A stretch of 64,000 nt of DNA from Mycolicibacterium vulneris. Lineage in GTDB: Bacteria > Actinomycetota > Actinomycetes > Mycobacteriales > Mycobacteriaceae. Within the stretch, counting starts at the first letter, position 1; every line of letters starts with the position of its first letter. Positions 61,862 to 64,000 of the stretch are shown here, in pieces. The notes beneath the pieces were generated by a model. It had not been told where the DNA came from and made no database searches. It saw only the letters and a program-made list of their open reading frames with translations. Location of the stretch: NCBI RefSeq assembly GCF_002104765.1, contig NZ_NCXM01000029.1, positions 1 through 64,000 on the forward strand, read 5' to 3'. The translations under genes and the position numbers were made by a program.

Positions 61862-62329
61862 TCAGCCGAGATAGGGACTGTCGCGGTGCTGTGAGTAGTG
61901 ATCGATGCGCAGTCGCATCGAGGGGTGCATATCCAGGGTGGGGATGTCGTCAGGGTGGACCCAGGCGATATCGGTGCTTTCGTGGTCTATGGCCAGATCA
62001 CCGCCGAGCAGGGTGGTGGTGAAGCACAGGGAGAATTGTTGGCGGACTTCGCCGTCGGTGAACGCCACGACGTGGTGTGGGTTGGTGTAGACGCCGACCA
62101 GGGCGGTGACTTCGACGTCGAGACCGGTTTCTTCTTTCACTTCGCGCACGGCGGTGCCTGCGATCGTTTCGCCGATGTTGTGTCCACCGCCGGGGAGCGC
62201 CCACAGGGTGTTGTCGCGGCGTTTGATCAACAGAATGCGGCCTTGTTCGTCGGTGACGATGGCCGAGGCGGACGGGACCACGCTGTTGGGCTGGGGAGCT
62301 TCGGGGTCGTTGTAGTAGTCGGTGCGCAT
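61862..62329 (-). CDS. Nudix hydrolase
   Basis: A 155-residue nudix protein from ATG 62329. The nudix box GGGHNIGETIAGTAVREVKE followed by ETG is intact. It converges on the HD gene with 11 bases between stops and starts just downstream of the XRE gene on the same strand (stop at 62336), so XRE and nudix form an operon. Nudix genes recur in Streptomyces pSAM2-type elements beside the regulator; a role in removing a nucleotide signal is possible but not shown. Confidence 0.88.
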   Translation of the reverse strand: MRTDYYNDPEAPQPNSVVPSASAIVTDEQGRILLIKRRDNTLWALPGGGHNIGETIAGTAVREVKEETGLDVEVTALVGVYTNPHHVVAFTDGEVRQQFSLCFTTTLLGGDLAIDHESTDIAWVHPDDIPTLDMHPSMRLRIDHYSQHRDSPYLG

Positions 62330-62335
62330 TGAGGA

Positions 62336-63136
62336 TCAGCCTTTCGTTGGCAGTGGGGTGGCGTTGTCCCAAACGCGGGCAAATGCTTGTTCGAAGGTGG
62401 CCCAGAGTCGGGGTTCTTGGTGGCGGGACAGCACGAGGACGGGATTGTTGCGTCCTGGTGAGCCATAGATGTGGAAGTTGATGATCATAGTGTCGTCGAC
62501 CCGGAAGGTTGATGTGTATAGGGTGGTGTCGTGGGTGCGGATGTGCAGCCCCGGTGAGTTGGCGTGTGGAGTGAGCAGTTCGGCGGAGGTGCGGCACCGT
62601 GCGATGACGGCTTCACCGATGCCTTCTTCCTCACCGCGCAGGATCGTGGTGGCGGTGTCGGGGTCGCCGATGAGAAATCGCACCTGAACGCCACGGGCGG
62701 CGGCGTCGAGCAGGGTGTCGAGAAATCCGTCGAGCGTGTCGAACAGGAACGTGGCAGCCAAGACGAGTATGTCGATACAGATGGTTGCGCCGGCGAAATG
62801 CTGCTGCCACGCGGTGATCGGTAACTGCGTGCGGCTGGGATATAGCGTCGCGGTGAACGGCCCGCCCGAGTTTGTCGCCAGCGCGCGTCCGGTAAAGGGT
62901 TGGAACTGGTTGGGCCACAGGTCGTGCGGGCTGCAGCCGAGCACGTCGGCGGCGCGGCGTGCATTATCGGGGCGGACGTTGTAGTTGGTGTTGGCTAGCC
63001 ACCGGCGCACGGTTTTGACGTCTACGCCCACCGCAGTGGCGAACCGCCCATGGGACATCCCCTTGGCGTGCAGCCGTTGCGTGAGGCGATCGTTGGGGAT
63101 CACTGCGGTGTCGATGCAACCGTCCTGATCGTCCAT
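62336..63136 (-). CDS. XRE regulator with a PLD-like C-terminal domain
   Basis: A 266-residue protein. Residues 15-65 form a helix-turn-helix (RLTQRLHAKGMSHGRFATAV, GVDVKTVRRWLA) and the rest resembles the PLD-like sensor domain common in regulators of actinomycete conjugative elements (TICIDILVLAATFLFDTLDG, VQVRFLIGDPDT, TLYTSTFRVDDTMIINFHIY). Streptomyces elements encode the same kind of protein beside a nudix hydrolase. It is divergent from the SCO3933-family gene, and the intervening promoter has repeated TGTC units at roughly helical spacing. It probably represses or activates the element's transfer genes. Confidence 0.8.
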   Translation of the reverse strand: MDDQDGCIDTAVIPNDRLTQRLHAKGMSHGRFATAVGVDVKTVRRWLANTNYNVRPDNARRAADVLGCSPHDLWPNQFQPFTGRALATNSGGPFTATLYPSRTQLPITAWQQHFAGATICIDILVLAATFLFDTLDGFLDTLLDAAARGVQVRFLIGDPDTATTILRGEEEGIGEAVIARCRTSAELLTPHANSPGLHIRTHDTTLYTSTFRVDDTMIINFHIYGSPGRNNPVLVLSRHQEPRLWATFEQAFARVWDNATPLPTKG

Positions 63137-63227
63137 CGTCTCAGCACATGTCTTTCGGTGTTGATCCTGTCCATCACTAGCGTGGTTCCTAGTTTGCCAT
63201 GGGGCTGGCGCCTCCCTGCTGCGGTGA

Positions 63228-63326
63228 TGTCTGCCTGGTGTCGGCAGCTATGTCCCTGTCGTGCCCGAAATGTCTGGGGCCGTGTCGGCAACGCCTGCAA
63301 ACGTCCCTCGCAACGTCCGCGGTGTC
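63228..63326. promoter_or_regulatory. TGTC repeat cluster in the divergent promoter
   Basis: TGTC occurs at 63228, 63239, 63251, 63257, 63271, 63283 and 63323, with intervals of about 11-14 bases for most. This is far more than expected and spaced near one helical turn, as for a cooperative operator. The XRE regulator is the likely binder. Confidence 0.5.
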
Positions 63327-63388
63327 CGCGTGAACTGATTCGAGCGCCTCATCGGGCGCATTCAGATCACGAAAGGAATAGCAGGACA

Positions 63389-63730
63389 ATGCGATTGAGA
63401 ATTGATACATCGGGGACGCGATTCATCGTCACCAGGGCTGCCGAGCCGCGGTTGAACTTCGAGACCGGCAGCCCGAAAGTCGACACCGCGACCGGGGTGC
63501 CGTTGTACGCAGCGCAGCTGCTGGCGTTGGACGACACCGGCGGCGAAGTGCTCAACGTGACGGTGGCAGGAGATCCGAAAGTGTCGGTGACACAGGCAGT
63601 ATCGGTGTCGGGTCTGGTGGCCATTCCGTGGGCTCAAGGTGATCGCAGCGGCGTGGCCTTCCGCGCTGATGCCATCACCTCCACCACACCCGCAGGTGCG
63701 CCCAACGAACAGGCCCGCCCGCAGAAATAA
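63389..63730 (+). CDS. SCO3933-family regulatory protein
   Basis: A 113-residue protein from ATG 63389 with AGGA just upstream. It has the family's beta-rich pattern: MRLRIDTSGTRFIVTRAAEP, then TGSPKVDTATGVPLYAAQLL and SVSGLVAIPWAQGDRSGVAF. The family lies immediately before the FtsK/TraB-like transfer gene in many Streptomyces integrative elements, and the same order appears here (next gene is a membrane protein). Function is unknown; an operon role in transfer is inferred. Confidence 0.85.
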   Translation: MRLRIDTSGTRFIVTRAAEPRLNFETGSPKVDTATGVPLYAAQLLALDDTGGEVLNVTVAGDPKVSVTQAVSVSGLVAIPWAQGDRSGVAFRADAITSTTPAGAPNEQARPQK

Positions 63731-63739
63731 ACCACGATT

Positions 63740-63772
63740 TTGGGGCGCGGCGCCCATACGGTCGCGCCCCAA
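63740..63772 (+). terminator. Hairpin after the SCO3933-family gene
   Basis: TTGGGGCGCG at 63740-63749 and CGCGCCCCAA at 63763-63772 form a perfect 10-base-pair stem with a 13-base loop, starting ten bases after the stop. It is followed by GATGGG, not a T-run. Plausible intrinsic terminator between this gene and the next. Confidence 0.7.
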
Positions 63773-63815
63773 GATGGGCCTGCTATCGGCGAAACACCTA
63801 CGGAGAGCATCGGTC

Positions 63816-64000
63816 ATGGCATCAAACAAGAAGCACACCAACAACACTGGGTCGGATCATGATGATTGGTTCGAAGACCTCGTCCTATCCCTGGCCAAAG
63901 CCACGGGGTACCTGCTGTGGTGGTCGATTCTGTTCCCCGCCCTCAGCATCCCCATCATCCTCAGCCTGGCAGTCGCCATCAGCCACGGCCCACGCGCGGG
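63816..64000 (+). CDS. Start of a membrane protein, probably an FtsK/TraB-like transfer gene
   Basis: The frame from ATG 63816 runs off the right edge after 61 codons. The N-terminus is polar (MASNKKHTNNTGSDHDDW) and is followed by a hydrophobic segment (about 28-56, ATGYLLWWSILFPALSIPII). In Streptomyces pSAM2-like elements the gene after the SCO3933-family protein encodes a membrane-anchored FtsK/SpoIIIE transfer ATPase; the visible part fits its anchor but shows no ATPase motif. Confidence 0.5.
   Translation, partial: MASNKKHTNNTGSDHDDWFEDLVLSLAKATGYLLWWSILFPALSIPIILSLAVAISHGPRA

Noticed and set aside
1..64000. CRISPR arrays, rRNA and tRNA genes
   Set aside because: No regular repeat-spacer array was seen, and I recognised no rRNA sequence or tRNA cloverleaf; a tRNAscan run would be decisive for tRNA.

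Overview
The window is chromosomal DNA from a Mycobacterium, probably a slow grower of the M. avium-complex type. That placement is inferred from remembered protein similarity and the high-GC codon use; no search was run. Bases 1-20214 carry the conserved mycobacterial division and cell-wall (dcw) cluster in the M. tuberculosis order: ftsL-like 3' end, pbpB, murE, murF, mraY/murX, murD, ftsW, murG, murC, ftsQ, ftsZ, pgeF/yfiH, yggS, sepF, yggT, wag31, an Rv2144c-like membrane protein and a convergent phosphoribosyltransferase. Most neighbours overlap by 1-4 bases (ATGA/GTGA), so the block is largely one transcription unit with an extra start region before ftsZ.

From about 20.3 kb the conserved order ends and an accessory region runs to the right edge. 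Bases 20.5-23.0 kb are debris: a broken unknown gene, a decayed IS3-family element and a nudix gene killed by one nonsense codon. Bases 23.2-41.5 kb hold a catabolic island. A minus-strand meta-cleavage operon (MhpB-like extradiol dioxygenase, C-C hydrolase, dienoate hydratase, acetaldehyde dehydrogenase, 4-hydroxy-2-oxovalerate aldolase) faces a plus-strand operon (luciferase-like monooxygenase, alpha/beta hydrolase, second hydratase, acyl-CoA synthetase). Then come a flavin reductase plus RibBA pair, two divergent paralogous AraC regulators, two more luciferase-like monooxygenases and a secreted lipase-family protein. I read this as a flavin-hungry two-component monooxygenase pathway feeding ring cleavage to pyruvate and acetyl-CoA; the substrate cannot be read from sequence.

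Bases 41.7-47.6 kb look like a defence island. A decayed serine recombinase is followed by an HTH/nucleotidyltransferase pair resembling AbiE-type toxin-antitoxin systems and, convergently, a 925-residue protein with an apparent N-terminal PD-(D/E)XK-like nuclease region, an NB-ARC/STAND ATPase and a helical C-terminus (Avs-like). Two imperfect ~57-bp direct repeats lie on either side of this trio. Bases 48.1-51.8 kb are broken genes: a PAS-ANTAR gene and an MFS gene split by an IS256 element and cut by an ISL3 remnant.

Bases 52.0-58.6 kb form a heat-shock-like island. A near-perfect CIRCE operator precedes a glycosyltransferase and an amylo-alpha-1,6-glucosidase; an Hsp20, an intact MFS paralogue and an HspR-type regulator lie on the opposite strand. 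Bases 58.7-61.0 kb hold small regulatory genes and a broken DUF6262 gene. The right edge (61.3-64.0 kb: HD protein, nudix hydrolase, XRE regulator with a PLD-like domain, SCO3933-family protein, start of a membrane protein) matches the regulatory end of an actinomycete integrative and conjugative element that continues outside the window. I saw no rRNA, tRNA or CRISPR array.
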